The translations under genes and the position numbers were made by a program. Of a stretch of DNA of 64,000 nt, positions 36,001 through 47,733 are shown in pieces. Positions within the stretch are counted from its first letter, which is position 1. Every line of letters starts with the position of its first letter. The notes under the pieces are model-generated. The model saw nothing but the letters and a program-made list of their open reading frames with translations. It made no database searches and was not told the origin of the DNA. The stretch spans positions 17,509,539-17,573,538 of the forward strand of contig CM053330.1 in assembly GCA_028583605.1 (NCBI GenBank), given 5' to 3'. This stretch comes from Dastarcus helophoroides (lineage: Eukaryota > Arthropoda > Insecta > Coleoptera > Bothrideridae).

Positions 36001-39000
36001 ATAATGAGAGAGATTATTAAATCTGTAGTTAATTATATTTTCTGAATTTTACAATAAGAATGATAACAAACATAAGATTAAGTTTTTGGGTATAAAATAA
36101 CTTTAGGGAGAAACGCATATTCATTCGAAAGTAAATCTCGATCACTGTCGTCTCATACTTCGATCAGTGTTCAGCATGATAATTTATAACTAAGGTAATC
36201 CGACGCGAGGCGAAATGTGGCACGTAATCGGGAGACTGGTGGCTTAGAGAGAGATAGACAATAAGATGTTTAAGAACTGGCATAACTCTATGCAAGTGTA
36301 CGGCACCGTCCGACGTATGTCTGGAATATTGGCTGTAACTTTTTTAAAAATAATTTTAGAACAAAATATTTCAATTTTAGTGACCTTAATTTCTTTCTCC
36401 CTGCTTTTGTTTTATTCTACGGTAACGAACTTTAAAATTTCAAATGACATCCGTTGTTTGCTTTTTTAGAATTTGCATATCTTTCTGGGTCATCAAAGAC
36501 CTCAAATCTTACAGGGTTTAGAAGTGAAAAAGTTCGAGAAAATATAAGAATTTCATAATTTTACCGATTCTCATATTAAATAATTTAATACCATTTTTAA
36601 TACCATTTTTAAACATGCGTTAGTAATTAAAATGAAATTTTTTCCAGTGTATCTATGTTCGTTTTTGGTAACGATTTCATTTTATTACTTGGAGTTCTTT
36701 AAATATAACATTAAAAAATTAATGATAAAAATCGAAATTCTTCAAATCAAACCCCTATAAATTTGATGTTACCGAATGCAGAAAGTCAAGATTTTTTCCA
36801 AAAGAGCAAATAAAAAAATCAGGTGTCATTTGAAAACTCAAAAATTAGTTACCAAAGCAACAAAATAAAAGCTAAGAAAACAAAATCAAAGTCACTGGAA
36901 AGTGATAAATAATTAACCAAAAAATTTTACTTGACACATTTTTTCTATAAACATTTTAAAAAAAATTATAGCTAATGTTCTGTACATACACCAGACCCTG
37001 ATAAACCAACGGCTCGTCGGTCTATTAATATCATTTTTCTTTATTAAATATATATACAAAAACAATTTTATGTTTAAATTACTTTGGGCATAAGATATTC
37101 ATTTAATAGAAACTGATTAAGTTTTTTAGAAAAAACGTACTCTCCACAGTTCATTGTTAATTTCTCCTAAAACAAAATCTGCACTAAAATGTTTTTCGCA
37201 TACAAAATCTTGAATTGACAACAGCCGGTCATTTCGCGGGATTGTTCACCTCCATACAACAACTTTGTCCTTAGGCACTCGAAACAACGACACTTTTTCG
37301 TGACAGTTTTTGTAACCACTGTGGCAAATAGACATAACACAAGTCTTGTAATTAAAATATAAATTTGAAACCGAAAAATTGCGAAACAATTGCATAAAGT
37401 ACTGTGATGAGCAGCCGTCGTGATTAAATCCTGGTCACGTCGATTAAATGTGATGCGCGACCAAAACCAGTGATTGTATATAGTTTTTCAAATTTGTCGA
37501 ATTTTGCTCATCTTTAAAAATTTTCGAAGAATAATTTACTTTCGATTTTCGGACCCAATTTGTCTACGTTGTGTTTAAAATTATTTTATTCCAATAAGTT
37601 GTAACCCCAGCTCGTAGAGTCGACAGGGAAGTGTTATCAAATTCAAACAACAATTGACCTCAACTTTTTATTACAATTGGTCAAAAAAATAAATCAACAA
37701 AATTTCAAGTTTGTGATTTTCAAGTGTTCTTAAACATAATACAACAAAATAAAAGTGAACCTGTTTGTTTCAACTTGTTTAAATTTGCTGGACACAGATC
37801 TGAGAGAAATATTTCTTTAGAAATTTAAGAGAATTCATTAAGCACAAGTAATCTGACATTCTTTGTTTAACTCTTTCGCTCGTATATGGTGCGTCGGTTA
37901 TTAATTTCCCAAAGTTTATTTTAATCCTAATAATCGCAATGTTTTCCCCAGCTGAGCCATTTAGTTTGTACTCAAAGGTTTTCAAACCAAATGCGGCTAA
38001 CTTTGTAACTGATTATCGGTGGGCGTTCGCTGGTTAGTTTGTACACAGAGGTTCTCAAACTATTTTCAGGTGTCTGTTTTTATTCCCCAATTCTTTTGTG
38101 TTTTTGTCGCTTCTTAATTCAAGCATACTTCACATAGCATACAGTTTTCTGTCAAAGCTTTGAGCTAACAATATCCAAAGGATAATGCTACGAGAAAATG
38201 AAGCTCAAGCTTGGAAATGAAGTTGTGATTTATCGTAATAAATCAAATTTTTTCAATGTTGATTCAATCTTACTCATTTCTCTTTCTCTCACTCTTTGTT
38301 TATTTCCTTTGTTAACTTGTTCCTTTGTTTGTTTTTCTGTTTTTCTTATACCAAACTCAATCATTCGAATTCAAACCAGTGTCATAAAATAGACTAGAAA
38401 TATTGTTCAGATTTCGAAGAAACTTTATGAGCAGTATTTTCCCTTCCAACACTACATCTACTTCTGCGGCTACTGTTCTAATAGAGGGGGCGTTTCTGGC
38501 TTAGAAAGTGGCTAAGCTTGACTTAGCACAAAAAAAAACATTTGAATTAAAATTAGAAACTGGCAAGAAATTCTCATTTCTTTCGTCAAAACATTTCCCT
38601 AACGAGAGCTGATGCTGATACTGCTCGTCCACCTAGGCTAGTAAATTTATGTTGGCAGTAAATCTAGGCATGCGACTATAAATTAGTAATTTTGCAAAAG
38701 CTTCCTGATCGCGACGTGCGGTGTTGTAATTTTCCGTAGTCTATATAGAAGAGTCCTTTTTTTCGGACTTTGTAATCCATGAGGGGATCTACGGATAAGA
38801 CAGGCTGGGCAAATACGCCAAAACAGAGGCCAAGAAAGGTTACTTATGCCCCCAGTGTGTTCAGGCGTATGATCCCGAGGGGACGCAGCCAGGAGCTCAC
38901 CTGCGTTTGGGATTTTGCCTGTGTCTGGAAAGTTCTTCAGACAACCTTCTTACAACACCGGTTCCGGTTTCCCTTTTTTTTCCGTTTCGAGAACGTACAG

Positions 39001-40940
39001 TACATCATCAGCAAATCCTAATATAGATGTCTGCTGTCAGTTACCGAGCCTGCGGTGATGGGTGTTATCGATTTTTTGAATCCCTGGAAACTCAGCTTCC
39101 AACAGCAGAACATCGAAGAACGATCTTAAGAAAATAGAAGGTTTTCGAAGCAAATTTGCTTTATTTGTTTTCGTTTTTTTTATTCTATTCTCTTTGTGTT
39201 TGTTTTTTTTTCTCTCCTTTTTTTTACTGAGACTGGTAGTTGCACCAGTCAGCGGTAGGCTTCTTGGCCCTATAATAATTTTCTAACAACGACTTTCTCA
39301 TTCATTCGGTTTGTTGTGGAAGTTTTACATTCCTTTCTCCTTTTTTTGTGTACGCCCCCCAACCCCATATTGATCAAAATTAGGAACAAGTATTTTCTCA
39401 AATTTTCGGAAAAGTTAATTAAATCATATAAGAGCGAAAAACCATCAAACAAAATCATCGGACAATTTAAAATTTACTTGCCTATTTTTTTTCCGTAGCA
39501 AACATCACACAAATGGCACAAGAACTTCACGTTGAACAGAAATTGGTTTTTTTTGTGTTCATTCACGTTAATTAGTACAAACAGAAGCAGTTTTTTTTTA
39601 AACTCCCGTATTTCGTACTCGTTTGCATAACAAGTTTCATTGACGTTTAGTATTTTACTACCTTAAAATTGGTCTTTGGTGTTTTATCTTTTTATTCCCC
39701 TACCCTTAACTTCTGGGGACCAAAAGACATCCTCTGCATCTCGCTAGAGGGCATGAGGATGCAGAATTTCTACTAATTTAAATATTTCTAATCCAAATTA
39801 ACCCTTAAATAAATTTTGAAAAGGTTTCTTAAAGTGCATATCAAACTGCAAACCCATTTTGAATGATGTCGTCCCTTTATCTTGCAAGTTTTACTTAGAT
39901 AATTGAAATTTAAATAACTTACAATTGTACGTGTTTATAAGGGCGTTTTTTGAACGTCAAATTCCTCCAGTATACCACCACATGGTCTTGCCGAGATATT
40001 TGCTACTGTCTCCGTTATTGACACTTTACCCTTATTTATTACTCTACTTTTCAGCAGTCCTTCAAACCTAACATGTTATTTTACTCAGTTTATGTATCTG
40101 TGCTTGAAACAAACCAGGCCTAACAAATAACCCTTATCTAATTTGTCAACGCTAAGAAATCTGTTTCTCACGCAAAACGTTATGTTACAAAGAATTTTTA
40201 TAACACAGTATTTGTAGATTTAATATTTTTAAGGAAAATTGAAAATAAATTCAATTAAATAAAACAAACGAGGAAATAGAACAGTTTAGTAGAACTCGAC
40301 TCACCACAGTACCAATATTTGCATAAGAAAGCGTTGCTTAGTATACTCAATGCAGCCCTTCTACGGTTTATCTTTCATATGATTTTCTCTTTTCAATCGT
40401 CTCCGGTTTTAGTGCCACTTATCGCAATAGTGAGATATAGCGGGTTACATTACCAGTCCTATATTATATTATGGTGTACAGTGTTATTTTATCAAAAACT
40501 CGTTGCAATTTTCGAAGCCACCAACCATTTATTCTATTGAGTTGTGCGGCACCAAAGAAATTCTCCGGACAAAAAACGGTAACTTTGACTTTGACTTTTC
40601 CATTATTTTTGAAATAAGTTGCTATTGCTGTCTTCGCAAATGAGATTGAGGCTGCATTTTGTCTGGACCAAATATTTACCTTTGGTCTATTGCAAAATGC
40701 TTAGATTTTTTTAGCGATTTTCAATATGGATGTGAAATTTTTTTATATATTCGAAAGTTTCTTATTTGACAGATCAGCTCAAATAGGAGCTGATAAATAT
40801 TTCGGGTTTTCAATTTTAATTGTTATATTTTCTTAAGCTTCTAATATAAAATTTAAATTTCAACTCTATAAATATGTTGACTTCATTTTTAACATTCAGA
40901 TATTTTTCTTAAAATTTTAGGTTGTTTTCTTAGAATTCCA
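36000..40940. other. Low-repeat intergenic stretch, no gene recognised
   Basis: The least repetitive part of the window. Short open frames at 36266-36469, 37779-37985 (minus), 38198-38392 and 40319-40540 lack family motifs or splice-consistent extension. 38740-39130 is notably GC-richer with an 80 codon frame (MRGSTDKTGWANTPKQRP...) that I do not recognise. A short inverted pair CATCCTC/GAGGATG lies at about 39730-39765. Confidence 0.4.
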
Positions 40941-40944
40941 AGTA

Positions 40945-41500
40945 TAAAGTAAACTTTTGTTCTAACAGCGATGTCAAGAGCACCAAGAAGAAAACACGTC
41001 CTGCTGAAAAGATTTCTAGATGATTTCGCTCCACCAGCTGGGAATCAGCGAATCGTTCGGGTACTTAGCTCCAAAGGCAACAACCTGCACCAGGTACAGG
41101 CAGCCAACGGGGGAAGTTTCTGATGTTTATGCCCACGAAATTCAAAAGGTCGTTCTGGGTGAAAAGAGGGAATTTCATTATCGTCGAATCCATCGAGGAA
41201 GGGACCAAAGCCAAGGCTGAAATGGTCAAAATATTCACTAATGAACATATAAAGTATTTTTAAAAAGACAGTGTACAGCCAAAGGAGTTCGATAGTTTTA
41301 GTGATGACGAAAATCATTCTTACGATGAAGAAAATGGTCCCCGTGATGACGAAGATAATTCTAGCTATGGAGAAAATTAAAGTATTGGTTCCGTTAAGAT
41401 GGTCTTATATTCGCTTTAAGTTATTTTGTCATAAAATTGGATTTTTAGAATTAGCTGTCAATAAAATTGTAAAAGTTTTTAAGTAAAGACAAATACCAGA
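40945..41500 (+). pseudogene. EIF1AD: EIF1AD pseudogene copy 2
   Basis: The ATG at 40971 opens SRAPRRKHVLLKRFLDDFAP, then NQRIVRVLSSKGNNLHQVQA and AANGGSF. A single-base loss follows at about 41120, and the next frame continues with MFMPTKFKRSFWVKRGNF, IVESIEEGTKAKAEMVKIF and NEHIKYF. A premature TAA then comes before the acidic tail DSFSDDENHSYDEENG. EIF1AD is a conserved nuclear protein with an S1/eIF1A-like fold. One shift and one stop over about 130 codons make this better preserved than the 26 kb copy. The ATG is preceded by TTTTGTTCTAACAGCG, which resembles a 3' splice site. A CAATAAA signal follows near 41460. It could be a decayed exon rather than a retrocopy. Confidence 0.85.
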
Positions 41501-41559
41501 TATTGTATGGTATTAAAAGTATATATTTGTTTAATAAACAAGTTTATATCTATTTTGGC

Positions 41560-43975
41560 TTTTGTTCAATTCAATTAATGGGTTATTTTTTGAAATTCTA
41601 ATTTCTTTCTCAGCAGTTCTAGTTCTTAATTTTTACTTCGTCCTTAAAAATTTCACGTCCCGATATTTTATAAAAATGTTAACTTTGTTAATTATGGTTC
41701 AATTAGGCACAATTATAAGAAGCCGCAATGTTAAAAAACGTCCAAATTTTAAAAAGCGGTAATATTTTCAAAAACAAGTAGAATTTTAAAATGGTGTAAA
41801 ATTAAAAAAACAAAATTTTCAAAAAAAAATAGAATATTTCAAATAAAGCGCGAAGTTTAAAAAAAATCCGAAATCCAAATATATAACCTAACATTTAAAA
41901 GAAAAAGTCATAATATACAGGAAAGGTGGAAAATTTGGAAATCTTCGAATTTTCAATAAAATTGAAAATTATGAAAAGGATTGAAATTTTCAAAATCGAC
42001 GTTTAAAATTAAATAAATAAAAAAAATTAGAACAGCTGAAATTAACAAGAAAAAATGAAAAAGTAAAAAAACTACATTTTGAAATAAAAAGGTAATTTCA
42101 AAGGTCAAAATTTTCAGATAAAGACGCCACTCTAAAAAGTCGACATTTTAAAAAAATTCTAAATTTAAAAAAGTTAAAATTTCACAAACAATAATTTTTT
42201 TTGAAAAATTGAAAATTTTGAAATCAAAAGTTTTCTATAACAATGAAAATTTTGAAAAATGTAAAAATGTCCATAGAATTAAAATTTTCAAAAAAAAGTT
42301 TAGATATTTATAAAAATGTCAAAATATTGACGCTTTAAAAAATTAGAGTATTTCAAAAAAAGACTGACAAAAATTTTTACACTAAATTTTTAAAAAATTA
42401 ATATTTTGAAAAATAATTTAGAAATTCAAAAATAATAAAGATGTCCAAATTTAAAAATTTGAAGAGTCAGTTTACTGAAGAAAAGCTAAAATTATCAGGA
42501 AAGTCGAAATTTTTTTAAAAAGTCAAAATTTTGCATAGTTAAAATTTTGACAAAACACTGGAACATTTTTTTAAAAAGTCGAAAATGTTGATAAAAAGTT
42601 TTCGAATAAAAATTTTTTTAATGTAAAATTCTTCAAAAAAAAGCTTAAATTCAAAAAATCGTTTTTTTAAGCCGTATTTTAAATAAAATTAAAATTGTCG
42701 AATTCTGAATATTGCAGGAAAGCCAAAGTTCACAGCAAAAGCGAAATTTTCAAAAAAAAAAACGAAATTTTAAGGAGATAATGTTTGGAAAAGTTTTAAT
42801 AGTTGCAATTTTGAAAAATGTCAAAATTTTCAAAAAAAATCGAAATTTTGGAAAGAAGTCGACATGTTGAAAAAAGCATTGTCAAAATTTTTCGAATATT
42901 TAAAAGAAGAGAAAAATTCGAAATTTTGCAAAATAGTCAGATTTCAAATATTTTGACATTCAAAAAAAATCCGTGCTTCAAAAATATCGAAGTTTTCAAA
43001 TAAAATTTCCAATTTTCAAAAAGTCGAAATTTAAAAAAATCGAAATAAAAAGTACGCAAAAAGTCAAAATTTTGAAAAATAGTTCATATTTAAAAAATAG
43101 TCGACTTTTTTAAGAAAAAAATGTTCAAAAAATTGTTTTGAAAAAGGGAAATTTTGAAAAAAGTAAGAATTTTTAAAGAGTGGAACTTCTTTAAAAAATC
43201 GAAATTTCAAAATAAAGCCAAGATTTTAAAAAGGTCAAATTTTTAAACTTTGAAAAGTTGAAATTGTCAAAGAGAAATCGAAATTTTCAAAAAGTCAAAG
43301 TTTTCGAAAAAGTTTGTATAAACATAACAAAAACTGAAAATAAAAAAAAACAAAATTTTTAGAAGAATTGAAATGCAGAAAAAAATGTTAGAATTTTAAA
43401 AAGGGTCTAAATTTCCAAAAAAAAATCTAAATTTTGAGAAGTCGAAATTTTCAAAAAAAAATAGAAATTTTTAGAAAAGGAATAATGTCTTGAAAAGTAG
43501 AAACTAAAAGTAGACCTCTTGAAAAAAATCAAAAATAGAGAAATAGTCGAAAGTCTTAAAAAGAGTTCTTTTGATAAAAAGTCGCATTTTGCGAAAAATA
43601 AATAAATTTGAAATAACATCGAAATTTTGAAAAAATACAACTTTTCACAAACTCAATATTATCAAAAATGTTCAGTGTCAAGTTTTCAAATAAATGTGGA
43701 ATTTTCGAAAAGTAAACCCTTTGAAAAAAAATTGAAATTATTGGAGAAGTTTTTTTGAAAATTTCGACTTTTCTGGTAATTTCACTAGGGAAAAATTTTA
43801 AAAAATTTGAAATTTCCAAAAAAAATTTTTAATTAAGAGAAAATTTACAATTTTTTTAGAGAAGTTGAAATTTTCAAATTTAAATAAAAATTTCGAGAGA
43901 AAGTTGAAATTTGGGCATCGAACAAGAAAATCTTGACATTCTGAAAAAAGTGGATATTTCTGTTTTTTTTACGCA
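41560..43975. repeat. Degenerate AT-rich repeat, purine-rich on plus
   Basis: Long, fairly regular block of GTCGAAATTTTCAAAAAA-like units spaced 18-20 bases. 41600-41690 matches 33640-33720. Open frames here are chance. Confidence 0.8.
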
Positions 43976-44014
43976 GATGAAGGTGCGGGTATCAGCTAGT
44001 ATCTAATATATTAC

Positions 44015-44878
44015 GAGGGTAAATCAAATATGAACAGGAATTTCTATCATATTGCTATGAGGGCGTCGGGAGTGTGCGCATATTTTTAGACATGTTAGGT
44101 AGAGATATCACGTGACTTCCTGCGCTCAAGCGAAGTTCGTTCTCGCCGTTCGTCAGTTGTAAATACAATGAGTGAGCAAGAGGTTCATCCGCACGTTGCG
44201 CAGCGCATTATTATTAAATTTCTCGCCGTTGAAAGTGTAAAGGTGAAATTCTTCGTAGACTAGAAGCACAGTTTGGAGATACTTATTTGAGGAAAACTCA
44301 AGTGTATGAGTGGCACAAAAAATTTTTGGAAGGACAAACTCAAGGCAAAAACTCGCCTCTCAGCTGGAAATGTTCTTGCGACAGTATTTTGGGATTTTAA
44401 AGGGGTTGTGCACGTCGATTTTCTGCATAAATGTCCTACGGTTAATGCTGCCTACTCCTGCCAGCTACTGGATGAAGCAAAACGTGCATATCAGCGGAAA
44501 CGGCGCGAATTTCCGGTCAGAAATGTGATTTTGCTTCACGACAACGTCCTCCCCCACTCAGCCAATCTGACACATCAAAAATGCATTGGGCAATATTAGA
44601 ACACCCCCCTTAAAGTCCCGACTTATGTTTGGGCCACTGAAAGAAACTTTAGGAGGTGAGCGGTTCCATGATGATGCTGCTGTTGAAACAGTGCGCAATT
44701 GACTGCAAACACGCCTCCCTCCCTTTTATGATGATGGAATTAAAAAACTCCCAATCCGTTGGAATAAGTGCACAACAAAATCAGGAGATTATAGAGAAAA
44801 AAAGTTAATAACTTTCATATATGTATCTTGTAAGAATACATTTTTAAAAACAAACTCTGGTTCATATTTGATGTATGT
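44015..44878 (+). mobile_element. Mariner-family transposon, internally deleted
   Basis: Left TIR CGAGGGTAAATCAAATATGAAC after TA (44013-44014). The right end keeps CAAATATGAACCAGAGTTTG (inverse) but has lost the outer bases. Same family as 63557-64000. Confidence 0.85.
44168..44806 (+). pseudogene. Mariner transposase pseudogene
   Basis: The ATG opens MSEQEVHPHVAQRIIIKFLA (HTH start). The frame then shifts and stops, and resumes with TQVYEWHKKF. A large internal deletion removes the region holding the first catalytic D. The rest has VFWDFKGVVHVDFL and the second catalytic motif as LLHDNVLPHSAN. The third, normally SPD-DYHLF, is damaged (only MFGPLKETLGG-like sequence follows). The tail reads ERFHDDAAVETVRN and KLPIRWNKCTTKSGDY. 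Clearly dead. Mariner transposases cut and paste at TA. Confidence 0.85.
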
Positions 44879-44879
44879 A

Positions 44880-45455
44880 TCAACGTGAGACACGTTGCTC
44901 TGATAGCATTGCGAGAGATAAGGAATAAAAAAAGACCTTTTTTGCAAAAGAAAGTTGCAGCCAACGTATAATTATCGTTTAAAATAATGAACAAATAATT
45001 AAATAATTAAGCAAAACTTGACAATAAAGAATTTCAATTTAGGCGGGAATTCGGCTCGACAAGCCAAAAAACGTTTTTGCAAATGCGGATTATTAGAATA
45101 TTTGTGCGGGCGAGCAAATGGACTATATTAAAATAAATAAATAAATAAATTGCGGAATTCGCCTACCTTCTTTGTTGCGGTCTTGTTCCTTAATTATTCT
45201 CTTCTTAATACTTGCGGTAATAATAACCAAGGCACATGATTCTGGGAAACCTCGAGCGTACCTACGACTACCTCTGACTGAAGACGGGCGAATGTGTGTT
45301 TCGCGATAAGGTTTTTATGTGACTTGAGTAAAAAAATATAATAAACTTAACTACCGAACAATTCCTAAAAACTTAAATCGAAAAATTCAAAATTTCGTCA
45401 ACATTATTGAATTTACACATTTAGAATTAAAACCTGAAAAGTTGATACTTATCGA
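44880..45455. other. No gene recognised
   Basis: AT-rich with a TAAA microsatellite at about 45137-45150. A GC-richer patch at 45240-45310 has no coding signature. Confidence 0.45.
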
Positions 45456-45457
45456 TA

Positions 45458-47455
45458 CACTGTGTCAATTTGAAAACGTACCATCTTTAATATTCCAATT
45501 GTTTTATAAAATATGAAAATAGGCAACAACACGTCAATCTTATTTTCAAGGGAGACATCTTTTCAGCTGATTTTTAACTAAATTACATCAACCTTTGAGC
45601 TAAAGCGGAGTCAACCCCTAAAATCTTAGATAGGAAGGAGGGTTGAGCGATACCTCATTTTAAAGGTCGTTCTATTGCATTTTTAGGTATACCACATACT
45701 TGACCTTGCTGCTCAATAATTTTGGAAAAATTAGATAATAAATGTAATTGTAATGAAAAATAAACAAATAGGTAAAAGATCGTTTACTTAATTAAATTAT
45801 CAAAATTTAGTCCATTATTTTCTAAACAGTGATATAGTCTGAATGCCTCCCTAACGTTCTGAAAAACTTGTGCTTCAATTTCTCTACACGCAGCTGTAAT
45901 TCTTCCTTTCAATTCTTCCAAAGCTGAAGGCTGTGTTTTACAAATAATCGATTCAAGGTATCCCCTCAGAAAAATGTAAAGGCGTTAAATCGGGTGATCG
46001 TGGGGGTCATTCGATTGCTCCTCTTGTACCAATCCAGATGGATTGGTACAAGATGGCAAGATGGCAGATGCCAGGAAATCTGATATCTAACCATTGCCTA
46101 ACCGGAAAAAAAGTTATGTGGTGGAGCTCCATCTTGTTGAAAGCGAAGAAGATCTTCTTGCAAAACAACATTATCAGCCTCATCAACTTGGTTTTCTAAA
46201 TTATCTGTTATTAAGGGGTCTATTGTATCATCAAGAGGATTTAAGTAACGCTCACCAATTAGGTTTCCCTCAATTAATATAGATTCAACAACTGGATTTC
46301 CAAGTATACCAGCCCATACGTTAATTTTTTCTGAATACTGTGAATTATCTTCCCTAAAAAGTCGTGGATTTTCATCATTCCAGTATCGGGTTAACATGCC
46401 CATTATGGAAGAACACGCACTCATTACTGAAGCAAATGTTGTTGAAAATATTTTGGTTGTTATTTATAAAATCTGTCATTTTTTCGCATAATTGAATCCT
46501 TCTTTCTAAATAGTCATCAAAAAGTTGTTGAAGAATTTGCATTTTATATGAATGGAATTTATTTAATTTTAGCGCTCTCCTTACTGTTTTGTGTGACATT
46601 CCTACTTCGCGAGCTACAGCACGAAGTGAGGTGGAGGGGTTCGCAGTAAAGGTGCCTAAAACTTCTAATTGAGCTGCTACATTTAAAACACGCCTATTTC
46701 TTCTTTTTTTTTGTTGGAAACGAAAGCGGATTCAGTAAATTTTGCAACTAATTCCAAGACATACTTGTAATTTAAAGTACTATGGGGATTTCTCTAATTG
46801 AAAATTGCTGCCGTTTCTTCCAGGTTCTCCATAAATGAAAATAATGTTCTTTGTTGAAGTGTGTACACTATGTTTGCAAACAATTTAAAAAACGCCCAAC
46901 CTTAAACTCGCAAAACTGAATTTACAGTGAAAGTAAATAATAAAAAAATAAACAAAAAATTAAAGAATGCCTTATGTTCTTTTTATCTCTGAACATTTGG
47001 TACCGACTCCTTATCATTTCCTTCTTTATTGCTACCAAGCATTTAAATATTTTTTCATAGCAAAAAGCAAAAGAAAACTTCAGACGGTTATTTGACTTCA
47101 ATTTCATCCATTTTAACCAATTAATTTAACCGATTAATTATACTGTTTTTCGCAACTATGGCTTGTTTAAAGGTTTTTCCTGATTTTTTGAAAAGTACTG
47201 AAAAGAAAGGTCAAGTATGTGGTATATTCAAAAAGGCGATTGAACGGACCTTTCACAGGTATCGCTCAATCCCCCTTTCCTATTTAAGATTTTAGGGGTT
47301 GACTCCGCCCCAGCTCAAGGGTTTATGTAATTTAATTGAAAGTTGGCTGAAAAGATGTCCAATTTGAAAATAAAATTGACGTGTTTTTGCCTGATTCCAT
47401 ATTTTATAAAACAACTGACCTATTAAAGGTGGTACGTTTTCAAATTGACACACTG
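45458..47455 (-). mobile_element. Tc1/mariner-superfamily transposon with about 250 bp TIRs
   Basis: The ends CACTGTGTCAATTTGAAAAC and, inverted, CAGTGTGTCAATTTGAAAAC are flanked by TA on both sides (45456-45457, 47456-47457). The TIRs extend imperfectly to about 45716 and 47208, where GGTCAAGTATGTGGTATA and its inverse mark the inner limit. The length of 1998 bp and a minus-strand DDE transposase remnant complete it. Confidence 0.9.
46090..46760 (-). pseudogene. DDE transposase pseudogene of the 45.5-47.5 kb element
   Basis: Reading down from about 46760: a helix-turn-helix part (NVAAQLEVLGTFTANPSTSL, REVGMSHKTVRRALK), then FDDYLERRIQLCEKMTDF and the first catalytic region NICFSNECVFFHNGHVNP (normally S-D-E; here the D is N). 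Next are WNDENPRLFREDNSQYSEKI, NVWAGILGNPVVESILIEGN and the second motif FQQDGAPPHNF (D present), where the frame stops at 46098. The C-terminal third with the last acidic residue is missing. The family resembles insect Tc1-like transposases with F-Q-Q-D-G-A-P-P-H. Confidence 0.85.
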
Positions 47456-47669
47456 TATTTATAAATAAAATGAAAAAGAGCCTCATTGTAGACCACATTT
47501 AAGTGGTAAAGTGGCGGGCAATTTAATTTATTTAAAAATCCGCCAAAATCCTGCTGGCAGTGTTGGATTTTGGATTTTGGCGGATTTTTAAATAAATTAA
47601 ATTGCTCGCCACTTTACCACTTAAATGTGGTCTACAATGAGGCTCTTTTTCCAACTTTATTTATAAGTA
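47456..47669. repeat. Near-perfect palindrome, about 96 bp arms
   Basis: 47456-47551 and 47572-47669 pair around a 20 base centre with only a few mismatches and one or two single-base gaps. Landmarks are GAGCCTCATTGTAGACCAC with its inverse, and AAAAATCCGCCAAAATCC with its inverse. The left end begins exactly at the TA after the Tc1-like element. Confidence 0.92.
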
Positions 47670-47733
47670 TTAAAATAGCCTTTTGTCGATCACGATCGAC
47701 CAAAAATGGTTTTGCAACCGATCGGTCGATGGC

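Noticed and set aside
41045..41317. 90 codon minus-strand open frame
   Set aside because: Antisense of the EIF1AD pseudogene, whose plus-strand protein match is unambiguous.
46094..46282. 62 codon plus-strand open frame
   Set aside because: Antisense of the Tc1-like transposase pseudogene.
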